A model generated the notes under the pieces. The model was not told the DNA's origin, did no database searches, and saw only the letters and a list, made by a program, of their open reading frames with translations. A DNA stretch of 20,695 nt from a virus: positions 1 through 20,695 of IMG/VR virus record IMGVR_UViG_3300005581_000173. The stretch is one strand, 5' to 3'. The translations under genes were made by a program, and so were the position numbers. Below, in pieces: positions 6,758 to 13,502 of this stretch (position 1 is its first letter; the number at the start of each line of letters is the position of its first letter).

Positions 6758-7716
6758 TATGTGATGCTCGCTCCGTATCCTGCTGCTGTTAGTTCTGCTA
6801 CTTCTGTGTCGTCTAAGAAAATGTCATGCCCACCGTAATACACTTTTGATATAAGTTCTGGTCTGCGTGGGTCTGTTATCTGATATGTGCTGTTTGTTAG
6901 TTTATACAGGTTGTATGCCCTGATTCCTTGCGGTGCGAACGCAAACAATCTGTCACTACCTTCAGCGAACTTTGGTGCGAAAGCATATGTTGATGTGTTT
7001 GGTACACGGAAGATATGTGACTTAACCCAGTCGGCTGTTTGTGTTCCTGTGCCTGAACCTGTTGCGGTGCGACGATTGATACGGGCGCCAACACTTTCCG
7101 ATGTTCCCAAGCCTGAACCTGTGGCTGTGCGGATAGATACCAGCAGCCAGTCGGCTGTTTCTGTTCCTGTGCCTGAACCTGTTGCGGTGCGAACACTCAC
7201 AACTAAGTCGATACCTATACCCGACCCAACACCCGAACTTGTTGCGGTACGTACTGGTATCAAAACACCCGTTGTAGTCGCTGTCCCTAAACCTGAACCT
7301 GTCGCTGTTCGTGGTGCAATATGCAACCCAGTCGAGTCCATAGTGCCAACACCAGAACCTGTAGCAGTTTTTATTATTGTCAACAAACCTGTAGCAGTTT
7401 GAGTACCTGTACCTGAACCTGTTCCTTGTCTTTGTCTTAAGACAGATGCACTACTTGATGCTGTACCTAAACCTGAACCTGTAGCCGTGATGGTGAACAC
7501 GGCACGCACACCAAGATAGAAACGACCGCCCGTAAGGTACGGGAAACTGAAGTCTGTTAGTTGACCTAAACGTGTTTGCGATGCGCCATGCACCGCAGAG
7601 TCTGTACCTATTCCCGTTCCTGTTGCTGTGCGTTGTACTACCTGAAAGTATGTTCCCCGATAAAACGGGCGTGTATCAACAAACGGTTCTTTAAAACCTG
7701 TAACTGCTGTAGTCAT
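6757..7716 (-). CDS. Virion protein with eight 20-residue TATGSGxGT repeats
   Basis: 319-aa protein, not recognised by function. After a non-repetitive N-terminus with one degenerate unit (RTATGTGIGT, 29-38), residues 76-235 hold eight tandem units of exactly 20 residues. Each opens with [RK]-TATGSG-x-GT and closes with short hydrophobic segments such as LLVSI or VLIPV. The alternation of Thr/Gly turns and beta-prone stretches suggests an elongated beta fold. Residues about 236-319 form a separate domain (FRVPNTSTYAFAPKFAEG, then YYGGH and LTAAGYGASIT), which recurs in the next gene. No membrane segment is seen. An elongated decoration or fibre protein is my best guess. The ribosome-binding site AGGGG lies in a stem-loop that reaches into the start codon. 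The upstream gene ends 19 nt before. Confidence 0.72.
   Translation of the reverse strand: MTTAVTGFKEPFVDTRPFYRGTYFQVVQRTATGTGIGTDSAVHGASQTRLGQLTDFSFPYLTGGRFYLGVRAVFTITATGSGLGTASSSASVLRQRQGTGSGTGTQTATGLLTIIKTATGSGVGTMDSTGLHIAPRTATGSGLGTATTTGVLIPVRTATSSGVGSGIGIDLVVSVRTATGSGTGTETADWLLVSIRTATGSGLGTSESVGARINRRTATGSGTGTQTADWVKSHIFRVPNTSTYAFAPKFAEGSDRLFAFAPQGIRAYNLYKLTNSTYQITDPRRPELISKVYYGGHDIFLDDTEVAELTAAGYGASIT
7012..7491 (-). repeat. Eight in-frame 60-nt coding repeats
   Basis: Eight tandem 60-nt units encode residues 76-235 of the repeat protein with no register slip. Most copies have diverged. The stretches 7027-7071 and 7147-7191, two units apart, differ at only one of 45 positions, which points to recent duplication or gene conversion of a 120-nt segment. 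Confidence 0.85.
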
Positions 7717-7733
7717 AAGGGGTTATCCCCTAT
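7715..7733 (-). promoter_or_regulatory. Stem-loop covering the ribosome-binding site of the repeat gene
   Basis: On the minus strand the 19-nt gap between two genes reads ATAGGGGATAACCCCTTATG. The arms AUAGGGG and CCCCUUAU pair (one bulged U) around an AUAA loop. The Shine-Dalgarno AGGGG is in the left arm and the first two bases of the ATG are in the right arm. No T-tract follows, so this is not a terminator. It could keep translation of the repeat gene low unless ribosomes arriving from the upstream gene open it. Pairing is seen in the sequence; the regulatory effect is inferred. Confidence 0.5.
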
Positions 7734-7735
7734 GT

Positions 7736-8104
7736 TTAATCTAGGGACAGGGTTAGTGTAGTGATTTGAAAAGTGTCACCAGCAGTAACCGCCGCAGACG
7801 AAGACAACGCACCAGTCCACAAAGCATTACCCGCAGTCGAAGCATCCCACGCAGACCAATGCGTAAGTGTTTCCGTTGAAGCAACGTTAGTCCATTCAAG
7901 AGTCGCTGATGTTGCAATAGAACCAGATGCTGCTGAAGCCCAAGCAGCAGATTTGCGTGTTGTTTCGCCAGCAGCGTTAGATGTCGCTGCTTCACCAGGG
8001 TCGCCTGTATGCAATTTGATATACACAGTTGTCGGCATGGTCCAAGCAGTTGTACCTGTTACGTGTTCAAGAATTTTGTTTTCGGCGTAGTTAGAGATAG
8101 ACAT
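7736..8104 (-). CDS. Small beta-rich phage tail/virion protein
   Basis: 122-aa protein beginning MSISNYAENKILEHVTGTTA, then VYIKLHTGDPGEAATSNAAG, with a Ser/Thr/Ala-rich remainder ending DTFQITTLTLSLD. The sequence pattern (S-x-SNYAENK-[IV]-L-[DE]-H, VY-[IV]-x-L-x-T-x-DPGE, a segment like W-x-x-[AS]-SG-x-IA, then ITTLTLSL) belongs to a family of small structural proteins frequent in phages of many hosts and sometimes annotated as tail fibre protein. The exact role is not known to me. It is the first gene after the capsid terminator and would be driven by the extended -10 element at 8125-8133. AAAGG lies 5 nt before ATG. Codons move from A/C-ending at the 5' part to G/T-ending at the 3' part. 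Confidence 0.78.
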   Translation of the reverse strand: MSISNYAENKILEHVTGTTAWTMPTTVYIKLHTGDPGEAATSNAAGETTRKSAAWASAASGSIATSATLEWTNVASTETLTHWSAWDASTAGNALWTGALSSSAAVTAGDTFQITTLTLSLD

Positions 8105-8124
8105 ATAAACCTTTCAACGTGACG

Positions 8125-8133
8125 AGTATAGCA
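8125..8133 (-). promoter_or_regulatory. Extended -10 promoter candidate after the capsid terminator
   Basis: The minus strand reads TGCTATACT, an extended -10 (TGn followed by TATACT, five of six consensus bases). No good -35 hexamer is present; that place is occupied by the terminator stem and T-tract. Transcription would start near 8118, giving a leader of about 14 nt that still contains the AAAGG ribosome-binding site of the next gene. Confidence 0.45.
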
Positions 8134-8165
8134 AAAGCAAAAGCCCCCCGCCGAAGCAGGGGGCT
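8131..8165 (-). terminator. Intrinsic terminator downstream of the major capsid gene
   Basis: On the minus strand a 10-bp stem, AGCCCCCTGC pairing with GCGGGGGGCT (one T-G pair), is closed by a TTCG tetraloop on a C-G pair (8142-8165). It is followed by TTTTGCTTTTGC (8131-8141 and just beyond). The C(UUCG)G loop is a known extra-stable tetraloop. The T-tract is interrupted by GC, so some readthrough is possible. It lies 18 nt past the capsid stop codon. Confidence 0.88.
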
Positions 8166-8183
8166 GTCGCTTATCAAGTGCTA

Positions 8184-9149
8184 CTAGTTAGAACCGATTG
8201 ATGATGCCGATTCGATTCGACGAAGCGAAGCCTCGCGGAAGCGACCGTAACCACCAAGCCAGTACCAACCGACTGGTTGCAAACGCATCAAAACGTCGGT
8301 CACGTTACCGCGAACGATTTTTGGTACAGCGCCGTTACCGTCTTGTGTTGCGTAAGCCTTAGCAAGAGCCTGACGACCCATGATGTGTGTGCAGTATGCA
8401 TCAATCGTACCAGTTGAACTGGTACCGTTTGAAGCGTTCGTGAACACTTTGGCTCGTGGTGTCTCAATGAAACGTACCGACTCAAACAAGCCGATTTCGC
8501 CATTGTAGATACCTTCTGGGTTTACGTAGTTCGCTGGTGTACGCCATGCTGATACGTCTGTGTTCGAACGGAAGTCGTACGACACGTCTGGGTGGATGTA
8601 ACCCATGTAGGAACCGTTGAAGGTTGCTACGTTTGCTCCACGAAGTTGTGCAACAACTCTGCGAACATCGTCAGCGTGAAGAATGTCATCTGTTGAGATT
8701 GATTCTCGGCTGGTTGGGGTTGTTGTGCCACCTGTGGCGTAAACGACGTTGGTTCCTGCGGCAAGAACTTCACGGATAACTTGGTCGATTGAATCGCCTG
8801 CGTTGTATCCGATGATGTTCGCTGCTGCTGAATCAACATCTGTGAATGCTGTTCCACGGAGTTTTGCTGTTGTAACAACTGCGTTGCCGTATTCAGCCAA
8901 GGTAACTGTTACCTGGCTGTCTGAGAGCGCTACTGGTGTTACGTCAGTTACTTCGTTCAGCGTTGATGTCGCTGCCGAAATGTCTGCGAAGATGGTGAAT
9001 GTGACGCCAGTTCCAGGCATTGCCTGTTGTACTGGTTGTACGTCTGCTGCTTGGTCGAACAAGAGTTCTGAACGTAATGCGAAGTACGCAAGACGGTCGA
9101 ATGCTACCTGGTCTACCGAGAGAGACGAGAGTTGGGTTTCGCCTGCCAT
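8184..9149 (-). CDS. Major capsid protein, N4-gp56 family (HK97 fold)
   Basis: 321-aa major capsid protein that forms the icosahedral shell. Family-typical features are VTVTLAEYGNAVVTTAKLRG (80-99), the SYMGYIHPDVSYDFRSN segment (180-196; HPDV-x-YD is characteristic), GLFESVRFIETPR (220-232), and a C-terminal VGWYWLGGYGRFREASLRRI (293-312) followed by ESAS. The length agrees with short members of the N4-gp56 family; no N-terminal prodomain is obvious, which fits a separately encoded scaffold. The gene is 32 nt after the scaffold candidate, with AAGGAA about 9 nt before ATG, and is followed by a strong terminator. Codons in the 5' part end mostly in A/C, whereas the 3' part uses more T-ending codons. 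Family assignment is from recognised motifs; no search was run. Confidence 0.9.
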   Translation of the reverse strand: MAGETQLSSLSVDQVAFDRLAYFALRSELLFDQAADVQPVQQAMPGTGVTFTIFADISAATSTLNEVTDVTPVALSDSQVTVTLAEYGNAVVTTAKLRGTAFTDVDSAAANIIGYNAGDSIDQVIREVLAAGTNVVYATGGTTTPTSRESISTDDILHADDVRRVVAQLRGANVATFNGSYMGYIHPDVSYDFRSNTDVSAWRTPANYVNPEGIYNGEIGLFESVRFIETPRAKVFTNASNGTSSTGTIDAYCTHIMGRQALAKAYATQDGNGAVPKIVRGNVTDVLMRLQPVGWYWLGGYGRFREASLRRIESASSIGSN

Positions 9150-9181
9150 GATTATTTATTCCTTTTGTTTTGAGGGGGATA

Positions 9182-9631
9182 TTATTGTTGTGCTGCCCGT
9201 GCCTCAGACAAAATTTGTTCTACTTCTCGTGGCGAAGTTGCTTCGTTTAACCTTCGTGCCCAATCAACTGGTGGTTGAGATGTTTGGCTTCCAGCGGCGA
9301 CTTTATTGGTTCGCTGCCATGCCTGCATCTCATCCGCAGATGGTTGAGTCTGGGGTGGACTAATCAATTGCGCCTCTACAGCAGCCTGACGAATCGCATC
9401 TGGGTTAAGGTCGCCATCGTATGCTTTAACGAAATATTTTGACATCGGTTGAAGCGGGTCAATGCCTGCTTTAACAAATGCTAATTCTCGTTTCGCTGAC
9501 TCGGCTTCCGCCACCTGCTTTCGTAGGTCTGCGGTTTCCTTTTCCAATTGCTTCATCCTTGCCCTAACTGGGTTTCGGGTTTCGGATTCTTCTATCTGGT
9601 CTTCGCTGTCGTAGTTGTCAAACTCTGACAT
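9182..9631 (-). CDS. Capsid scaffolding protein candidate
   Basis: 149-aa acidic, helical protein, probably an internal scaffold for procapsid assembly. Residues 1-20 are acidic, about 21-50 form a charged coiled coil (VRARMKQLEKETADLRKQVA followed by EAESAKRELAF), then KAGIDP and KYFVKAYDGDLNPDAIRQAA. A Gln/Pro/Ser-rich linker leads to a short C-terminal helix (WARRLNEATSPREVEQILSE). This layout and the position directly before the capsid gene match scaffolds of actinobacterial phages. I choose the ATG at 9631 because AGGAG stands 8 nt upstream. The ATG at 9658, nine codons earlier, has no Shine-Dalgarno and adds a Trp/Cys/His-containing segment unlike the rest. A promoter and leader of about 120 nt precede it. 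Confidence 0.78.
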   Translation of the reverse strand: MSEFDNYDSEDQIEESETRNPVRARMKQLEKETADLRKQVAEAESAKRELAFVKAGIDPLQPMSKYFVKAYDGDLNPDAIRQAAVEAQLISPPQTQPSADEMQAWQRTNKVAAGSQTSQPPVDWARRLNEATSPREVEQILSEARAAQQ

Positions 9632-9710
9632 ATGGCACGCTCCTGTTTCTGCCCACATCGCAACGGAGGGTTGTGATGGCTGCTATTGATTTGTCACCCC
9701 GAATTGCTCC

Positions 9711-9743
9711 ACACAGACTGGGGGATTCTGTGTAGGTTCCTAC
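9711..9743 (-). promoter_or_regulatory. Structured 5' leader of the scaffold-capsid transcript
   Basis: The predicted leader RNA contains a perfect 7-bp stem, ACACAGA with UCUGUGU, around a 9-nt loop AUCCCCCAG (9711-9733). Immediately upstream and overlapping by two bases is the inverted repeat GTAGG-AA-CCTAC (9732-9743). In RNA the two elements compete for the shared bases; in DNA the second is a near-palindrome about ten bases after the predicted start and could be an operator. Either function is inferred. Confidence 0.45.
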
Positions 9744-9759
9744 TTTCGTATCACGTTCG

Positions 9760-9788
9760 ATATTACACACCTTGTTTGGTGTTGTCAA
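9760..9788 (-). promoter_or_regulatory. Sigma70-type promoter for scaffold and capsid genes
   Basis: On the minus strand a perfect -35 box TTGACA (9783-9788) is followed after exactly 17 nt by TAATAT (9760-9765; four of six -10 consensus bases). The spacer contains the inverted repeat ACACC-N6-GGTGT, a possible operator. Transcription would begin near 9753. It lies in the only sizeable gap of the window (9659-9796, 138 nt), right after the stop of the 342-aa gene. Confidence 0.72.
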
Positions 9789-9796
9789 CTATCTCA

Positions 9797-10825
9797 CTAT
9801 TCGATTGTTTGTAGGTTGACTTTTCCGCCTGCTTCGAATTCTCCTCGGCGGCGTCGTTTGCGTGTGCCTACTCGTTGGGCTGCTTGTGCGCTTGTGCCAA
9901 GGGTGCCTGCGATGGCTTCTTCTTGGGTTAAGGCTTCTTCGCCCATTAACGGTCTGTATAGGCTTTCTTGTTGTTTGAAGGTGGTGAATCCTGCTTGTGC
10001 TTCGGCTTCGGTGACGCCTTGGCGGACTAGTTCTTCAGCGGACGTGGCTGTTAGGGCTATGCCTGCTTGTTTGCGGGCTTGTGCGCCTACCTCTGCGGCT
10101 CTGGCGGCACGCAGGATGTTGTCTTGGGCTTTGGCTGGGTCTACGAAGAATGCTGCGATTGAGCCGTCGTCTAGGTTGTACAAAGTTTTTAGTTCGTTGA
10201 TGACTGTTGGGTCGGCGTTGCGTACAGCCTGATAGCCCTGTGTCACTCGTGCCAAGATTTCATCTGGGGAAATGTCGTTGATGAGGAAGTTTTGTAGCGA
10301 TGCGGGGTCGTCGTAGAATCCTGCTGGCATTCCTGAGTCACGTAAGTTTCTGCGGTATTGCGATTCTAAGAGAAGTGTTTGGCTAACGGAGTAGACAGGT
10401 TTGCCTGCTGCTCGGCGTGCTTCGTTTGCTGCAAATCGTCGTTTAAACGCTGGTGATTCACGTAGTTGGATACCGATTTCGTCGACTGTTGATGTGCCTG
10501 TAATGAGGCGGTTGGATAGGGCTGTGCGGATTTCGTTAACTAAATCTGGGTCATCTAATCCGTAGAATGCAAGAGTTTTTCTGAGGATGGTTGTGGCTGT
10601 TTCATTGTCGCCTGGTGGGATAAATGAGACTGCACGACTAGTTGTTCTGACTGGTTCTTCGTCTTCTGTTTCTGTTTGTCTAACAGGTTGTCTACCTAGC
10701 CCATAAGCGGTTTCTTTTGGGGCGTAAGCAGCAGCGATTTCGGCAGTAAAATCACGGACAGGTGCTGTAACAGGGCGACCACGTGCTTCAGATAGGGCTT
10801 GTAGGTCTTCTGGTGTCATTGACAT
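9797..10825 (-). CDS. Helical protein of the portal-capsid block, unknown function
   Basis: 342-aa mainly helical protein. Residues 1-75 are Pro/Thr/Glu-rich and probably disordered. The middle has AFYGLDDPDLVNEIRTALSN, ESPAFKRRFAANEARRAAGK and a DSGMPAGFYDDP segment. The C-terminal part has LTATSAEELVRQGVTEAEAQ, SLYRPLMGEEALTQEEAIAG, and a strongly basic RKRRRRGEFEAGG before the end. I have seen this C-terminal pattern in uncharacterised proteins of actinobacterial phage structural clusters; no function is known to me. The basic patch could contact packaged DNA. It is the last gene of the unit that starts at the portal. It begins in a TAATG overlap with the 620-aa gene, with GGAAAG about 8 nt upstream, and is followed by the capsid promoter. 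Confidence 0.72.
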   Translation of the reverse strand: MSMTPEDLQALSEARGRPVTAPVRDFTAEIAAAYAPKETAYGLGRQPVRQTETEDEEPVRTTSRAVSFIPPGDNETATTILRKTLAFYGLDDPDLVNEIRTALSNRLITGTSTVDEIGIQLRESPAFKRRFAANEARRAAGKPVYSVSQTLLLESQYRRNLRDSGMPAGFYDDPASLQNFLINDISPDEILARVTQGYQAVRNADPTVINELKTLYNLDDGSIAAFFVDPAKAQDNILRAARAAEVGAQARKQAGIALTATSAEELVRQGVTEAEAQAGFTTFKQQESLYRPLMGEEALTQEEAIAGTLGTSAQAAQRVGTRKRRRRGEFEAGGKVNLQTIE

Positions 10826-12687
10826 TAGATAATCTTTCCGAACGCTTGAGCAATATTAGCCGACAAAGAACGTGCCTCATCCTTAGCATTATTAGTTCTT
10901 TCCCAACCGTATTGTGGGTCAGAACGTAATAGTTTTTCCCATTCGCTGTTAGTCATCAAACGCTTCTTGCCTTCTTCACCGAAACTTACCGCTTGTTCAA
11001 AAGCGCCTGTGGACATATCAATAGCGTTTTCGTCAAGTTCTAAAAGTTGCGCTGCGCTTGTTTTGTAATTCGCGGCAATGCTTTTCATTGTCATGCCCTG
11101 GTCTAACAAATCTTTCAAATGCCCATAACGTTGCCCAGCAAATACTCTTTGTTGACGTTCGTAATCGGCTGGTAAAATTTGTCCTGTCAGAACTTGTTCA
11201 ATGTCGTCGTCTGATGGATTACCAAAGAATGATTTAGCAATGTTTTGTGTTCTGATGTAATCAGCAGATTCTTTTACACGTTTCAACGCTGTTGGGTTTA
11301 TGTAATTATTTGCGTCATCTTTTTGAAAGACTTGTTCGTAAACTTTTTGTTTGAGGATGTCACCTTCATATCCAAAGTTGATGGAATCTGACACAAATTT
11401 GGTAAAGTCGCTGCCTTCAAAACCTAATGTGCCTACAAGGGATTGAATGGTTTTTAGTTGTTTTGAGGTTGATATTTCTTTATAAAATTCTGTGCCTTCT
11501 AATTGGGCTTCAAAACGTGCTCTGCCTTCTGGTGTTTTGTATGATTCTTCGGCAATGGCTGTGCTAAGGACTTTAAACAGTTGAGGATATTTAGTGCGGT
11601 CTAAGTCGAGTAGCCATGCTTTTGCTGGGAATTGTTCTCGAATTATTGTTTCCCATGCGTTGCTAACCGCTGCTGCTTCTGGGGCTTTGCCTTCGGCTAC
11701 GGCTGTTTTGTATTCTTTGCGTAATATTTCACGGTTTGCTGGGGTGTTTTCTAAACCACGGGCGATGAGTTGTGCGCTTACAAATGCTTTTCGTTTGGCT
11801 ACGTCAACTACTGGGGCGGCGGCAACGCCCGAGCCTACTCCAGCACCTGCGCCTGCTCCAGCACCTGCACCTGCTCCAGCACCTGCGCCTGCTCCTGCTC
11901 CAGCACCTGCACCTGCTCCAGCACCTGCTCCTGCACCAGCGCCCGTGGCTACTGTCGGTTTCATGGCAGCAAATCGTGCGTTTTCTGCACGGTCTTCCAT
12001 TGGAGCAACTGTCGAAGTTCTACCTTGTTGACTTAAAATCGCTGTAGGAGTACCAATAACTTTTGGTGTTACCGTTGGCGCTGGCTTATCTGCAATAAAT
12101 TCTACCGTTGATTTGTTTTCTCTTACAGTTTGCGCTTCACCAGATTTAGGCAAAACAAGTGTTGCCAATTCTCCAGCCTGCACTTTTTTCAAAACTTGTT
12201 GTGCGTCACGCAATTCTTTTTCTTCAATTTTGCCACTTTCAAAATCAGCAGATGCTTTATCTAATTGAAACTTAGCAACACGCAACGCCGTTTTTTGTTG
12301 ACGTTCTTGATTTTCTGCTTGCTTCTTTAATCCTTTTAACTGGGGGAGAAGTTCATCTCGAACTCTTGTCAAAGAATAAACATCGTTTTTGTATTTAAGA
12401 TTGGTTACGCCTTCATCTAAAGCGTTTTGAGCAGCCTTGAGGTCTTTTGTTATTTGTGCAAGGTCAAGTTTTTCTGTAACAATTTCTTCGGGAACAAATT
12501 CATCTTTTGCCAACCATGCTGGGGGATTCTTAAAGAATTCGATAACATCTGTTATTGCACCCCAATCTTGTGGCGAGGTTTTTTCAGAAATTTCACCATT
12601 CAACCAACGGTTATATAGATATTGTTTTGTGCTATCAGGAACAATAAGGTTTTTAATCCATTCGGGCATCGGTTTTTGTTCAGCCAT
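10825..12687 (-). CDS. Coiled-coil protein with (Gly-Ala)17 linker
   Basis: 620-aa protein with three parts. Residues 1-60 hold an N-terminal domain with two Trp-containing segments (PEWIKNL, QDWGAITDVI). Residues about 75-165 are a Lys/Glu/Gln-rich coiled coil (LKGLKKQAENQERQQKTALR and neighbours). Residues 249-282 are a strict Gly-Ala repeat of 17 dipeptides, then GVGSGV and Ala/Val. The remaining 330 residues are helical and end in a segment with YGWERTNNAKDEARSLSANI then AQAFGKII, which I associate with uncharacterised actinophage virion-block proteins. No enzyme motif or membrane helix is evident. It is probably an elongated, flexible internal or connector protein, but this is inferred. 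AAAGGA lies 8 nt before ATG, and both ends are joined to neighbours by TAATG overlaps. Confidence 0.72.
   Translation of the reverse strand: MAEQKPMPEWIKNLIVPDSTKQYLYNRWLNGEISEKTSPQDWGAITDVIEFFKNPPAWLAKDEFVPEEIVTEKLDLAQITKDLKAAQNALDEGVTNLKYKNDVYSLTRVRDELLPQLKGLKKQAENQERQQKTALRVAKFQLDKASADFESGKIEEKELRDAQQVLKKVQAGELATLVLPKSGEAQTVRENKSTVEFIADKPAPTVTPKVIGTPTAILSQQGRTSTVAPMEDRAENARFAAMKPTVATGAGAGAGAGAGAGAGAGAGAGAGAGAGAGAGAGAGVGSGVAAAPVVDVAKRKAFVSAQLIARGLENTPANREILRKEYKTAVAEGKAPEAAAVSNAWETIIREQFPAKAWLLDLDRTKYPQLFKVLSTAIAEESYKTPEGRARFEAQLEGTEFYKEISTSKQLKTIQSLVGTLGFEGSDFTKFVSDSINFGYEGDILKQKVYEQVFQKDDANNYINPTALKRVKESADYIRTQNIAKSFFGNPSDDDIEQVLTGQILPADYERQQRVFAGQRYGHLKDLLDQGMTMKSIAANYKTSAAQLLELDENAIDMSTGAFEQAVSFGEEGKKRLMTNSEWEKLLRSDPQYGWERTNNAKDEARSLSANIAQAFGKII
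11842..11943 (-). repeat. Gly-Ala coding repeat, 17 dipeptides
   Basis: 102 nt encoding seventeen Gly-Ala dipeptides, built from hexamers such as GGTGCT, GGAGCA, GGTGCA and GGCGCA arranged in imperfect 12- to 42-nt blocks. The third-base variation shows that it is not a simple perfect microsatellite, though its length is likely to vary by slippage. The opposite strand is open in several frames only because of this repeat. Confidence 0.9.
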
Positions 12688-13502
12688 TATGCCTGTCCTT
12701 TAATTTTTTTATCAAGAATGTCAAACAAACCTAAAGCACCAACCGCTTGGGCTTCTGGACCAAACTGCTGCTGAACCTGTCCCTCGGCGGCAACAGCAAG
12801 ACTTGGTGCACGAACACCACCCATTGCTTCGGTAATTTCCATACGCTCATAAGTTTTCACAAACTTTTCAATCTCGTTAGGTGACAGGCTACGCCCTAAT
12901 ATTTCTTGAGTTGTTTTTTGTAGCACGGAACGGATGTCTTGTTTTGCTGTGGTGCGAATAACTCTGCGAGGCGCTACATACGGTTTTACTTCTGCAAGAA
13001 ATTTGTCTAAGGCTGCATCAATCGTTAAACCTGAATCATTTGCGTAACGCATAAATTCTTTTGTTATAGAAATGTCTTCAGTACCAAAACCTGTTCCGCC
13101 GAGAGGTCTACCGTTTTTGCCGTATAACCCTCGTGATGCTAAAGCGTTTTGAAATAAATCCCTATCGGCTTTGCCCATGCGTGCAAGTTCGCTTTCGGCT
13201 TCCTCGTCTTGGTATAGTCCGCGTTCGAGAACACCCGATTTATTTAAAAGTTTTTGCCCTTGAAACAAAATATCAAAACCTTGACGTTGACGTGTGGCGG
13301 CATCGCCGCTATCTGAAACAGTTCCGCCAAGAATATCTTGTGGGTTGAGTTCTCTAAGTTGCGGCGCTGTTAAAAATACTTTACGACCTGGCAATTTAAC
13401 ATCTGGCGCTAACCCACCAGATACCTTAGGCGCAATAATAGGAGCCTGAGCAGGCGGTGGGGTGACTGGTGCGTTAGGGTCTGTTGATTCGTTGATTGAC
13501 AT
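12687..13502 (-). CDS. 271-aa protein of the portal-capsid block, unknown function
   Basis: 271-aa protein. The first 35 residues are Pro/Ala-rich and probably disordered (VTPPPAQAPIIAPKVSGGLA). Then come VFLTAPQLRELNPQDILGG, a segment with SRGLYGKNGRPLGGTGFGTE followed by DISITKEFMRYANDSGLTID, and a helical part with SVLQKTTQEILGRSLSPNEI followed by EKFVKTYERMEI. The LGR-x-LS-x-[NE]-E-[IL]-x-x-F pattern occurs in uncharacterised proteins of phage structural clusters. No catalytic motif is visible. The C-terminus is helical and Gln/Ala-rich. TAATG overlaps at both ends tie it to the 1628-aa giant upstream and the 620-aa protein downstream; GAGGT lies about 6 nt before ATG. A role in the virion interior or at the portal is inferred from this context. 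Confidence 0.7.
   Translation of the reverse strand: MSINESTDPNAPVTPPPAQAPIIAPKVSGGLAPDVKLPGRKVFLTAPQLRELNPQDILGGTVSDSGDAATRQRQGFDILFQGQKLLNKSGVLERGLYQDEEAESELARMGKADRDLFQNALASRGLYGKNGRPLGGTGFGTEDISITKEFMRYANDSGLTIDAALDKFLAEVKPYVAPRRVIRTTAKQDIRSVLQKTTQEILGRSLSPNEIEKFVKTYERMEITEAMGGVRAPSLAVAAEGQVQQQFGPEAQAVGALGLFDILDKKIKGQA

Noticed and set aside
6887-7402. 171-aa plus-strand frame opposite the repeat protein
   Set aside because: Its Val-Pro-Glu-Pro-Val-Ala repeats mirror the minus-strand 60-nt units, and it has no supporting start signal.
7012-7491. CRISPR-like array
   Set aside because: The 60-nt units are contiguous, have no repeat/spacer alternation, and keep an open coding frame with a strict 20-residue pattern.
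9182-9658. Scaffold gene starting at 9658
   Set aside because: No Shine-Dalgarno sequence precedes that ATG, whereas AGGAG stands 8 nt before the ATG at 9631.
11594-12047. Plus-strand reading frames across the Gly-Ala repeat
   Set aside because: Three overlapping frames stay open only because the hexamer repeat lacks stops; their Ala-Pro, Cys-Ser-Thr and Leu-Gln-His repeats are by-products of the minus-strand gene.
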